NCBI GenBank assembly: GCA_039812645.1
Contig: JBDIAV010000003.1
Location: 30,979-94,978, forward strand
Direction of reading: 5' to 3'
From: Ancrocorticia sp039812645
GTDB lineage: Bacteria; Actinomycetota; Actinomycetes; Actinomycetales; Actinomycetaceae
DNA: 64,000 nucleotides
Shown piece after piece: positions 24,770 to 32,718 of this stretch (the stretch's first letter is position 1; every line of letters starts with the position of its first letter). Made by a program: the position numbers and the translations under genes. The notes beneath the pieces were generated by a model. It was not told where the DNA came from. It made no database searches and saw only the letters and a list, made by a program, of their open reading frames with translations.

Positions 24770-26655
24770 TCGTCCTTCGAGGTGCCATCTAGTGCCGAGA
24801 TCCGATCCGAAAGTTCTTGGAATGCCCCCTGGACAGTCTCCGCGAAGAGATGCATGCCATCCATATTGGGATGGGTTTGATCTGATTGCAGCATCTGCGG
24901 CTGAGCGCTGACGGCTGAGTACCAATCTGCAATGATCGCATTGGGATAGTCGGAAACGATGTCGGCTAATAGTTTGTTAGCAGGGTCGATGAATGTGGAC
25001 ATGCCGTACAAGTTAACGACGACGACCATTCGCTCCGGTCCAAGCATGTCGAGAACATGTCGAACGACCTCGGCGTCCGGTACGCCAGCGTTGGTTCCAA
25101 AGTCGATGATGACCGCGCGTCGGACCGTACCGTTGGCGAGCGCTGTGGAGACGACATCCTCAGCGTGTTGCCACTGGCGGTTGGACACGGCGTCCAGGTA
25201 GATCCCGGGAAAGACAGCATTGAGACCGCCGGTGCTCGTAACCAAGAGAGAGTCGCCAAATCCGGTGATGTCATCCCCGGTGGGGACGGAGTGGTCTACG
25301 TTGATGATAGGCGGCACTGTCGAGTCCGTGGCCGGGGTTCGAGTGGGCTTGTTGCTGTTCCCTGGGCCCTCATTATTCTCTAAGCCGGCCTGAGGATTGT
25401 TCTCCTCAATTTCTTGCTGTCCTTGTTCAATGGCGATTTGTACGGCTGACTTGGCGGGAGCGGTGATGAGCCCGGCGGTGGTACCCGCTATAAGAAGGAG
25501 GGAAGCGGCAAGGACAACTTGAGGCATCACATTCCGTTCCCGTATCGGTGCTAGTGCACGCCTCCCGCATTCGCGGAATCCGAGTGTACGAACTGGCACC
25601 TCCACGTACCGGTAAGAAAGAGCAGAGATGACCAGAGTTGCGGCGAAGGCAACCGCTCGGACAATCCAATGTGTCACGGAATCGATGGCGGTGGCCGGGG
25701 CAAGAGCGGTAAGAAGCAGGATGAGGGGCCAGTGCCAGAGATAGATTCCGTAGGAACGTTCACCCAGCCATACCACGGGGCGCAGTTCAGCCACGGCCAC
25801 GGTGGCGCGATGTCCGGATAACAGACACGCGATGAGTAACGCCGTTAGAAGACTTGCGAGAAAGAGTCCACCCCGGAAGGTAAAGGCCGAGTTCTCGTCG
25901 AGAGCCCACATGAGAGCCACAATGGACAGCAGCGTGAGAGGGGCGGCCAGAGGAGCTAAGCGAGTGAACCACGTCGAGTCGAGCCACCTGGTACCTGCCC
26001 ACATAAAAGCGAGAGCTACTCCGAGAAGAAGCCCAAAGGCATGGGTATCCGTGCCGTAGTAGACGCGGGTAACGTCTTCGCCGGGCGAATAAAGGAGTGC
26101 CATGACGAGCGCTGAGAGGATAGCAGCCCCGGTGGCCACAGCAATACGAGCCCTCCACGAGCGCACCATCGCCAGGACGACAAGGAAAAGAATTGGCCAG
26201 ATGAGGTAGAACTGTTCCTCGACCGCCAGCGACCAGAAGTGGGCAAAAAGCTGCGGTGAGGTACCGGCAAAATACGAGGATCCCGCGAGAATTTCCACCC
26301 AGTTCGTTGAGAAGGTGAGTGCCCCAAGCGTTTGGCGTCGAATCCCCACGAGGAGATCGTCTCCTAGAAGGAGACCGGCGGTTACTGATACCAGCACGAC
26401 AAGGACGAGGGCTGGAAGAAGGCGCCGTGCACGACGAAGCCAGAATCGTGGAAGATCCAGGTTGTTTGTCGAGGAAAGTTCACGGATGAGTAGTGTCGTA
26501 ATGAGGAATCCGGATACGACGAAGAAGATATCGACGCCAATAAACCCGCCCGGCAATGAAGCTGGGCGGAGGTGAAAAATGAGGACTGCGACGACTGCAA
26601 ATGCCCGAAGGCCATCGAGTCCGCGAATCCGCTGAGGTCTCACATTCACTCTCAT
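24766..26655 (-). CDS. OafA/YrhL-type membrane acyltransferase with SGNH domain
   Basis: This 629-residue protein O-acylates cell-surface glycans or peptidoglycan. The N-terminal half is the acyltransferase-3 domain, with RIRGLDGLRAFAVVAVLIFH at residues 9-28 (catalytic His in the first helix) and about ten helices, including LFFAHFWSLAVEEQFY-like sequence near 140. After residue 400 comes a Pro/Asn/Thr-rich extracytoplasmic linker. The C-terminal SGNH-like domain carries GDSLLV (block I), FGTNAG (block III) and DQTHPN (Asp-His of block V). No ribosome-binding site is seen, but TACCCT ends 6 bases before the ATG (leaderless pattern). It may modify the glycan encoded in the first 12 kb (inference). 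Confidence 0.9.
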   Translation of the reverse strand: MRVNVRPQRIRGLDGLRAFAVVAVLIFHLRPASLPGGFIGVDIFFVVSGFLITTLLIRELSSTNNLDLPRFWLRRARRLLPALVLVVLVSVTAGLLLGDDLLVGIRRQTLGALTFSTNWVEILAGSSYFAGTSPQLFAHFWSLAVEEQFYLIWPILFLVVLAMVRSWRARIAVATGAAILSALVMALLYSPGEDVTRVYYGTDTHAFGLLLGVALAFMWAGTRWLDSTWFTRLAPLAAPLTLLSIVALMWALDENSAFTFRGGLFLASLLTALLIACLLSGHRATVAVAELRPVVWLGERSYGIYLWHWPLILLLTALAPATAIDSVTHWIVRAVAFAATLVISALSYRYVEVPVRTLGFRECGRRALAPIRERNVMPQVVLAASLLLIAGTTAGLITAPAKSAVQIAIEQGQQEIEENNPQAGLENNEGPGNSNKPTRTPATDSTVPPIINVDHSVPTGDDITGFGDSLLVTSTGGLNAVFPGIYLDAVSNRQWQHAEDVVSTALANGTVRRAVIIDFGTNAGVPDAEVVRHVLDMLGPERMVVVVNLYGMSTFIDPANKLLADIVSDYPNAIIADWYSAVSAQPQMLQSDQTHPNMDGMHLFAETVQGAFQELSDRISALDGTSKDD

Positions 26656-26968
26656 AGGGCCAGGGTACGTGGATTGACGGAGATTCCGGGCCAGCTTCTC
26701 ATTGCATCATCGTGTGGTTCGTAACTATCCGCAAAATTGTGACGTTATTTGTTCGTTATGAAATCACGAATTTATGACCCCATGTTGAGGCTGACCTGGT
26801 TCCACGGTCTCACATTCATGGATCATCTTTTGAAGTGAACTAAAATGTCCTAACATAAGTAATAGGTCATATTTTGTGGCCAAATTGTAATAATTGTCGT
26901 TAGGGTAAGCGGTGGTTGCCTCCTTATTCGAGGAAGCACTGTAGACCGGAAGGCCGAAAGAAAGACCT
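26656..26968 (+). other. AT-rich upstream region of the first NlpC/P60 gene
   Basis: This gene-free stretch contains three blocks that recur upstream of the second NlpC/P60 gene: atgaaatcac near 26758, the -10-like block at 26876-26893 and the leader at 26946-26966. The first two blocks are about 120 bases apart here and about 30 in the second copy. Confidence 0.65.
26876..26893 (+). promoter_or_regulatory. Conserved promoter block, NlpC/P60 copy 1
   Basis: The sequence gtggccaaattgtaata is nearly identical to 28815-28831 before the second copy. It contains a TAATAA/TAATAT -10-like hexamer. Confidence 0.5.
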
Positions 26969-28489
26969 ATGTTCCATTCAACTCCCCGGCGCACACTCCG
27001 CGCTGCTGCAGGATTTGCTGCGATGACTTTGCCACTTGGTCTCGCACTCCCGGCGGTGGCTGCTGACGCCCCCGATTCATCTCCAGTCGTAACTCTCCCT
27101 GAGGGGGAGGCCCCCACACCAGCCGAGCAGTCCTTCGTTCCAGAGGCTTCGAATAACCAGGGCGTGGTTGAGCAGTCCCCTTCTGAGGAACTTCCTGCCA
27201 CACCAAGCTCATCGGATGCTGAATCTTCCCAGGAGTCAGGGGATGTGACGCCGTCGCAAGAGACTCAGGTAGATTTTCCTGTTGCCGAGGTGGACATGGA
27301 CTTGGATGTTGATCTCGGATTCGATCCCGAGGGCGGCGTATACCGAGAAGCAACAACTGGGGTTGATGCGACAACCACGGTGAAAAACCATCGGTTCTTC
27401 TTGAATGATCGCTGGACTGGGGCTGCTAACACTGAGTTCACCTGGGGGGACTCTAGCTACAAGGTCCTCACTGGTGACTGGGATGGTGACGGCAAGGACA
27501 CCATCGCACTACGCAATGGCAATCAGTTTGCCTTTTCCAATGCGAATCCGGCATCTGGAACTCCTGATTTCACCTTCACCTTTGGGAGCCCAACCGATAC
27601 CTTCTTGGTAGGGGATTGGGATGGCGATGGCAAGGATACTATCGCCATCCGTCGCGGCAACACGTTCCTCATAAAGAACAGTTTGAAGGGCACTGCGGTG
27701 GCTTCTACTATCACCTTTGGTCGCGCAAGCGATGAGGTGTTTGTGGGGGATTGGGATGGCGATGGCGTTGACACGCTGGCTATCCGTCGCGGCAACGAGA
27801 TCCATATCTCGAACAAGAACGCCAGCGGCAAGACCGACAAAGTTGTCAGCTTCGGCCGCGTTGGCGACGATATCTACGTGGGAAGCTTCGATCGCTCCCG
27901 CCCCGGCCTCGATTCATTTGCGGTACGCCGCGGAAATACCTATTTCATCAACAAGGTGATCAAGTCGGGCAACGCGGATATTCAGTTGGACTACGGGCGG
28001 ATCGACGACGTCACCCTGCTCGGTGATTGGAACGGGGACAACGAAGATACCCTCGGTGTCGTTCGGACTGTCACCACAACCGAATCCACGCAGCCTGTCA
28101 TTCCCTCAACGAAGAAGCCGACAGGTGCTCAAATTCTCGCTCTTGCTATGAAGTATGACGGGGCGCCCTATGTCAAAGGTGGCGTGACACCCGAGGGCTG
28201 GGACTGCATCGGCATTATTCGCTACGTCTATAAGCAATATGGCATCACGATTGGTGGGCGTCCGTCCTCGGTTCTTGAGGCGGGAGAGAGGATTCCGTTC
28301 AGTCAGGCTGAGCCGGGCGACATTCTCTATTGGCCGAAGGAAAGGTCTAAGACCGGCAATTTTGATCATGTCGCCCTCTACGTGGATTCCACCACTAACT
28401 TTGGTGCGTGGAACGTGAAGAACGGAACTCGACAGGGTCCGAATAGCTGGATTGGTGGAACTCCCATCGTCATCCGAGTGCTTGACTAA
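26969..28489 (+). CDS. Secreted NlpC/P60 (C40) hydrolase with Asp-rich repeats, copy 1
   Basis: This 506-residue exported protein probably cleaves peptidoglycan peptides. It starts with a signal peptide (cleaved near AVAADA), then a low-complexity Ser/Pro/Glu linker to about residue 110. Five repeats of about 45 residues follow, each with a core like GDWDGDGKDTIAIRRGN; the Asp pattern resembles VCBS/FG-GAP calcium-binding loops and suggests a propeller or wall-binding module. The last 120 residues are the NlpC/P60 domain with the nucleophile in WDCIGIIRYVYKQYG and the His in FDHVALYVD. The GAAAGAAAGA leader is a weak ribosome-binding site but is conserved in copy 2. The pair arose by tandem duplication. 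Confidence 0.9.
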   Translation: MFHSTPRRTLRAAAGFAAMTLPLGLALPAVAADAPDSSPVVTLPEGEAPTPAEQSFVPEASNNQGVVEQSPSEELPATPSSSDAESSQESGDVTPSQETQVDFPVAEVDMDLDVDLGFDPEGGVYREATTGVDATTTVKNHRFFLNDRWTGAANTEFTWGDSSYKVLTGDWDGDGKDTIALRNGNQFAFSNANPASGTPDFTFTFGSPTDTFLVGDWDGDGKDTIAIRRGNTFLIKNSLKGTAVASTITFGRASDEVFVGDWDGDGVDTLAIRRGNEIHISNKNASGKTDKVVSFGRVGDDIYVGSFDRSRPGLDSFAVRRGNTYFINKVIKSGNADIQLDYGRIDDVTLLGDWNGDNEDTLGVVRTVTTTESTQPVIPSTKKPTGAQILALAMKYDGAPYVKGGVTPEGWDCIGIIRYVYKQYGITIGGRPSSVLEAGERIPFSQAEPGDILYWPKERSKTGNFDHVALYVDSTTNFGAWNVKNGTRQGPNSWIGGTPIVIRVLD

Positions 28490-28533
28490 CATTGCGCAGG
28501 CATCGCAGCGCTCCGTTGTGGTGATGTGAGTGG

Positions 28534-28571
28534 ACGGGCCGCACCTCAGATTACTGAGGGGTGCGGCCCGT
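28534..28571 (+). terminator. Intrinsic terminator
   Basis: A GC-rich stem (acgggccgcacc with tcag/ctga extension and a 2-base bulge) is followed by TTCTTCCT, 44 bases after the copy 1 stop. Confidence 0.75.
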
Positions 28572-28814
28572 TCTTCCTGTGAGATGCCGGAGTCTTGGTG
28601 CTCCGGCTATCGTCGGTTGGTGCGCTGGCCGTCGTCGATAGAACGGCTTTTTCAACGACGATTCTGTCGTGATCATCTCGTTATATTCTCGTGATTTGCT
28701 CCTGGGACTTTTGACCCAAAGTGAAAAATTTTTTTGGTAACGTAAAAGTCCATACTGGCTATTTGTAAGAAGTTATGTAATTAATGAAATCACATATATG
28801 ACACACTATGTTCT

Positions 28815-28831
28815 GTGGCTAAATTGTAATA
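28815..28831 (+). promoter_or_regulatory. Conserved promoter block, NlpC/P60 copy 2
   Basis: The sequence gtggctaaattgtaata matches the block at 26876-26893 upstream of copy 1 with one substitution. Confidence 0.5.
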
Positions 28832-28909
28832 TTGCCGGATACTGTAGTACCTGGTTGCACACCTTCTCACCCAAGGGCAACGCTGACCAGAAGGCCGAAA
28901 GAAAGACTC

Positions 28910-30478
28910 ATGCACCACTCCACTTATCGACGCTCACTCCGTCTTGTCGCAACACTCGCGGCAATGACTTTACCCTTAGGGTTTGCGCTCCCGGCAATAG
29001 CCGACGACGACGTCAACTCAGGGGCTATTATCCTCCCCACAGACGAGACCTCCACTCCAGCAGAGAAAACTCCTGCTGACGACTCGTCTAGCGTGCCAGA
29101 GCCTTCTGGCACCCCAGACCTGTCGGGTACGCCCGTTCCTTCCACCAGTTTGGAGCCGACAGAGTCAATTTCCTCCGAAGCATTATCGACACCATCCAAC
29201 CTCTCAACTTCCCTACCGTCGGCAGAATCAGCTGATACGACGTCGTCGAACGACGATATCTTTGGAGACAACACGCATGCTGTCTGGGGAAATGAGCTAG
29301 GCATTGATCCCGAAATTATCGTCAATGAGAAGCCCGGGAACGAGACCGCGTCCAATACCCCGTCCGCGGTGAAAAACCATAAGTTCTTTCTCAATGATCG
29401 CTGGAGCGGGACAGCCAATATGGAGTTCTCCTGGGGCGAGGCAAGTTATCAGGTGCTTGTCGGAGACTGGGATGGCGATGGCAAGGACACCATTGCGCTA
29501 CGCAAGGGGAGCCAGTTCGCCTTCTCCAAGAAGAATCCGGCTTCTGGCACTCCAAACTTCACTCTGACCTGGGGCTTACCCACGGATACTGTCCTGGTGG
29601 GCGACTGGAACGGTGACGGCAAAGATACCCTAGCTATTCGACGTGGAAATTCGTATCACGTGAAGAACAGCCTCACCGGTTCAAGCACGGATCTCCTCTT
29701 TTACTTTGGTAATGACCGGGACGAAGTATTCGTTGGCGATTGGGACGGTAACGGTACGGATACCCTTGCTGTTCGCCGCGGCAATAAGCTTCATATTTCC
29801 AATAAGAATGTGAGTGGAAGCACGGACAAGGTCATCACCTATGGCCGCGCCGGCGACGACCTCTATACCGGAAGTTTCGATCGTTCGCACCCTGGCCGTG
29901 ATTCGTTCGCGGTGCGTCGAGGCAATACCTACTTCATTAAAAAGACGATCAAGTCCGGTAACGCGGATATCCAGGTCGATTATGGTCGAGTCAACGATGT
30001 GACTCTGCTTGGCGACTGGAACGGTGACGGTGAGGACACTCTTGGAGTTGTTCGTACCATCACCACGAAGACTTCCACGCAGCCAACGCAACCTCCCGTC
30101 GCGAGCAAGACGAAGGGTTCCGAGGTCCTTGCCTTTGCGAAGAAGCACACCGGTGCGCCGTATTCGTGGGGCGGAGTCACTCCGTCTGGCTGGGACTGCA
30201 TTGGCATGATCCGATACGTGTACAAGCAGTATGGCGTCAACATCGGTGGTTATACGAGTGACGTGCTCTCTGTGGGCCGCAAGATTCCGTTTAGCCAAGC
30301 GCAGCCGGGTGACATCCTCTATTGGTCGAAGGAGAACTCGGTGGCCCGCAACGCTCACGTGGCGCTATACGTCAACTCCACGACGAACTTCGGGGCGTGG
30401 AACGAGAGCATGGGAACTCGGGATGGCAACAACTCATGGGTGGGCGGCACGCCCATCGTCATCCGTATCTTCGACTGA
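28910..30478 (+). CDS. Secreted NlpC/P60 (C40) hydrolase with Asp-rich repeats, copy 2
   Basis: This 522-residue protein is a tandem paralogue of the preceding gene. It has a signal peptide (cleaved near AIADD), a longer Ser/Thr/Pro-rich linker to about residue 135, five GDWDGDGKDT-type repeats and a C-terminal NlpC/P60 domain (WDCIGMIRYVYKQYG, NAHVALYV). The repeat and catalytic regions are closely similar between copies, while the linkers have diverged, so the difference probably lies in reach or wall location. The ATG at 28910 is preceded by the same GAAAGAAAGA leader as copy 1. A frame extending to 28832 covers that leader and is rejected. Confidence 0.9.
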   Translation: MHHSTYRRSLRLVATLAAMTLPLGFALPAIADDDVNSGAIILPTDETSTPAEKTPADDSSSVPEPSGTPDLSGTPVPSTSLEPTESISSEALSTPSNLSTSLPSAESADTTSSNDDIFGDNTHAVWGNELGIDPEIIVNEKPGNETASNTPSAVKNHKFFLNDRWSGTANMEFSWGEASYQVLVGDWDGDGKDTIALRKGSQFAFSKKNPASGTPNFTLTWGLPTDTVLVGDWNGDGKDTLAIRRGNSYHVKNSLTGSSTDLLFYFGNDRDEVFVGDWDGNGTDTLAVRRGNKLHISNKNVSGSTDKVITYGRAGDDLYTGSFDRSHPGRDSFAVRRGNTYFIKKTIKSGNADIQVDYGRVNDVTLLGDWNGDGEDTLGVVRTITTKTSTQPTQPPVASKTKGSEVLAFAKKHTGAPYSWGGVTPSGWDCIGMIRYVYKQYGVNIGGYTSDVLSVGRKIPFSQAQPGDILYWSKENSVARNAHVALYVNSTTNFGAWNESMGTRDGNNSWVGGTPIVIRIFD

Positions 30479-30531
30479 TATGAACTGACAGAGGGACCTT
30501 TTGTGGTCCTTCCATGAACAACGACACCACA

Positions 30532-30580
30532 CAGAAGGGGTTACGTTCCGGAGCACCAGACTGGAACGTAACCCCTTCTG
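30532..30580. terminator. Bidirectional terminator
   Basis: Eighteen-base perfect arms (cagaaggggttacgttcc and its complement) with a 13-base loop lie between the convergent NlpC/P60 and mutarotase genes. Confidence 0.87.
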
Positions 30581-30636
30581 CACGTCTTGAGAGAGCCGGC
30601 ACTGATCATGGGGAGGAACCGGCTCCCGTTCGAGGA

Positions 30637-31476
30637 TCAGGGATGGGCGACGACGTCGACCCGGTAACCCATCGTGTGTGTCTGGCCGGGGGCGATGGTG
30701 ACTCCAGCCTCGCGGACGTTAGCGCCTTCGACGCAGACCATGCCGGTCCATTCGTCGTCGCCAAAATCGGGAAGTTCGCTGGCACGCTCAGACCAGGGGT
30801 TCCAGACAATGGCTGATTCCGAGTTGGTGCGGGTGATAACGAGCGTACGCTTCCAGCCTGGATCTACCACGCGGATTTCGTCCGCGGTGTTATAGACGCG
30901 ATCCACCTCGCCCGTGAAGTGGATATCGCCATCCTGCGTGTAGGTCTCCCCGTTCGTGTTATCGCGGTAGTCGCGTCCGTCGAGCCCCTCAACGACGATG
31001 TTATGGACATCCGAGACTGCGAAGTACGTGTGAAGTGCTTCCTCGAAGGTGAATGGCTCACTACCGGTGTTGGTGACCGCGTAGGAGAGTTCCAGGTGGG
31101 AGCCCATGCGTATCGTGTAGCTGACATGGTAGGGATGAGCAAAACGTTCCGCTTCATATGCATCCGCGGAGTCGAGGGTGTAAACGGCTGTGACAGCATT
31201 GTCATCTTCCGTCACAGATTCCCGCTGCCAGGTAGATAGACGTGCCAATCCGTGCGAAGGAAGCAGATTGGCGCTTAAGCCCTTCGCGAACCAGGGGAAG
31301 CAGATGGGCACTCCACCGCGGATGGCGGTGCCCTCCTGGTAGAGCGAGTGCTGAGAAACCCAGATCACCGGGTGCTGGTTTGGTGGCTGCCAGAGTGTGA
31401 GATTGGCGCTATAGGGGTAAACCTCAGCTTTTCCCGCCGCACCAGCATAAACGTGGGGGTTGTCGATTGCGTTCAT
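30637..31476 (-). CDS. D-hexose-6-phosphate mutarotase (YeaD-like aldose 1-epimerase)
   Basis: This 279-residue enzyme interconverts the alpha and beta anomers of hexose 6-phosphates. The family's features are visible: IRGGVPICFPWFA near residue 54, a catalytic His in LPSHGLAR, the HTYFAVSDV block near 150 and the catalytic Glu in VCVEGANV near 253. An ATG at 31482 is annotated by length, but the second ATG at 31476 is preferred because a TAGGCT hexamer ends 6 bases before it, the same pattern as before several other genes here. Its neighbours are unrelated in function. Confidence 0.9.
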   Translation of the reverse strand: MNAIDNPHVYAGAAGKAEVYPYSANLTLWQPPNQHPVIWVSQHSLYQEGTAIRGGVPICFPWFAKGLSANLLPSHGLARLSTWQRESVTEDDNAVTAVYTLDSADAYEAERFAHPYHVSYTIRMGSHLELSYAVTNTGSEPFTFEEALHTYFAVSDVHNIVVEGLDGRDYRDNTNGETYTQDGDIHFTGEVDRVYNTADEIRVVDPGWKRTLVITRTNSESAIVWNPWSERASELPDFGDDEWTGMVCVEGANVREAGVTIAPGQTHTMGYRVDVVAHP

Positions 31477-31843
31477 GGGCATAGCCTAACGCCCAGTGTG
31501 TAGAAAGTGGCGGTTTTGCGGGACTTTCTGTGGTTTCTCCGCGGCGTGCGGAATCTCAGCGCTACTCCAAGAAACCCCCAGGGTTCTTCAAGAAATGCAA
31601 ACAAGGGTGGGACTAGGTTCCGAAATCACCGGCTATATCGTGGCGTGCACGATGCCCCCGGGGTATTCCGCCCGACGAAGACATGTGGAAAGATGCGGGA
31701 TGTCCGCGGGGATATCGCGGGTCATATAAGGGCGAGACCGGCGAATTCACGCGGGTCTCGATGAAGAAGTTTCGGAATTTATCGGATAGATTTTTCCCAG
31801 TGGTCCAAACGGGCCCTTCATCAGAGAAACGAGAGGTATGGGA
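31477..31843 (+). other. HU upstream region
   Basis: No gene is supported in these 367 bases. A small hairpin (cgagacc/ggtctcg) lies near 31732-31760. The region presumably holds the HU promoter and leader. Confidence 0.55.
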
Positions 31844-32125
31844 ATGTCCCTGAACCGCACTGAGCTTATTGCCAAGATTGCCGAGAAGGCCAACCTGACC
31901 AAGACCGAAGCAGACAAGGCCCTTGCCGCTCTGCAGGACGTGCTCGTCGAGTCGCTGGCTAACGGCGAAGCTGTCAAGATTACCGGCCTGATGGCTGTTG
32001 AGCGCACCGAGCGTGCTGCTCGCAAGGGTCGTAACCCCCGCACCGGCGAAGAGATCCAGATCCCGGCTGGCTTCGGCGTGAAGCTGACCGCTGGTTCGGC
32101 CCTGAAGAAGGCTGTTGCCAAGTAA
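31844..32125 (+). CDS. hup: HU family DNA-binding protein
   Basis: This 93-residue nucleoid protein bends and compacts DNA as a dimer. The whole HU fold is visible: LNRTELIAKIAEKANLTKTEA at the start, and the DNA-binding beta-arm RKGRNPRTGEEIQIPA with the intercalating proline around residue 62. It ends at AVAK and therefore lacks the lysine/alanine-rich tail of mycobacterial and some streptomycete HU proteins. The second ATG (31844) is preferred because GAGAGG lies 7 bases upstream; it is too close to the first ATG at 31838. A strong terminator follows. Confidence 0.95.
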   Translation: MSLNRTELIAKIAEKANLTKTEADKALAALQDVLVESLANGEAVKITGLMAVERTERAARKGRNPRTGEEIQIPAGFGVKLTAGSALKKAVAK

Positions 32126-32167
32126 GTACGATGGGCGAGACTTCTTGTCGTACGCCTTGAGTTAGTT

Positions 32168-32207
32168 GAGAGGGTCCGGGACAACCACATGTGTCCCGGA
32201 CCCTCTC
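32168..32207 (+). terminator. Intrinsic terminator of the HU gene
   Basis: Sixteen-base perfect arms (gagagggtccgggaca and its complement), an 8-base loop and a following GTGTTTTCTT. Confidence 0.9.
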
Positions 32208-32346
32208 GTGTTTTCTTCTGTCGACGACGTTGGGCGGGCTGTCGAACGTATTGGTTTGGTGCGAGATGTCCGGGGCCCGCGCGTGGGTGAGTGGCCTCGT
32301 CGTCGTCCCTAGAGCTCATGAAAAGAATCACGAGGCGCCGATGCTC

Positions 32347-32375
32347 TTGGTGTTGGGCGTGGGCCCTTCTAGACT
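32347..32375 (+). promoter_or_regulatory. Promoter of the DUF3039 gene (leaderless)
   Basis: A TTGGTG -35 and TAGACT -10 are separated by exactly 17 bases, and the ATG lies 7 bases after the -10, so transcription should begin at or next to the start codon. Confidence 0.7.
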
Positions 32376-32382
32376 GGGTGTC

Positions 32383-32718
32383 ATGAGCACTTCGTCTCCT
32401 GAGCCCCCCAATGCCCCCGGTGCACCGGGCGGTCCTGATACCGCGCAGTCGGCAAGCACCGACCTTCTCGAGCGGACAGAAGAACAGCGCTCTCCTGGCG
32501 ATGAAGAGCGTTACGCCCATTACGTGCGCAAAGAACGCATTGTTGAGTCGGCGATTGCTGGACAGCCCGTTGTGGCTCTGTGCGGCAAGGTGTGGACGCC
32601 CACCCGTAATCCGGACAAGTATCCGGTCTGTCCCACGTGCAAGGAGATCTATGCACAGATGGGCAAGGGTGGAATGGGCTGGCCCTTCGGTCCCGGCACT
32701 CCGGGTAACGGCAAGTGA
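32383..32718 (+). CDS. DUF3039 domain-containing protein
   Basis: This 111-residue actinobacterial protein has no known biochemical function. A disordered Pro/Ser N-terminus is followed by the conserved core: HYVRKERIVES, VVALCGKVWTP, then YPVCPTCKEIYAQM, where three Cys suggest a small zinc site. The C-terminus is Gly/Pro-rich. The ATG at 32383 is supported by a well-spaced promoter ending 7 bases before it; the frame back to 32191 would run through the HU terminator. It overlaps the helicase gene by 4 bases (GTGA), a coupling that is common for this family and suggests a shared nucleic-acid role (inference). Confidence 0.88.
   Translation: MSTSSPEPPNAPGAPGGPDTAQSASTDLLERTEEQRSPGDEERYAHYVRKERIVESAIAGQPVVALCGKVWTPTRNPDKYPVCPTCKEIYAQMGKGGMGWPFGPGTPGNGK

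Larger units (their letters stand above)
28490..28909 (+). other. Intergenic region between the NlpC/P60 copies
   Basis: These 420 bases hold the terminator of copy 1 (28534-28571), then an AT-rich stretch to 28800 and the conserved promoter and leader blocks of copy 2. No gene is supported. Confidence 0.65.
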
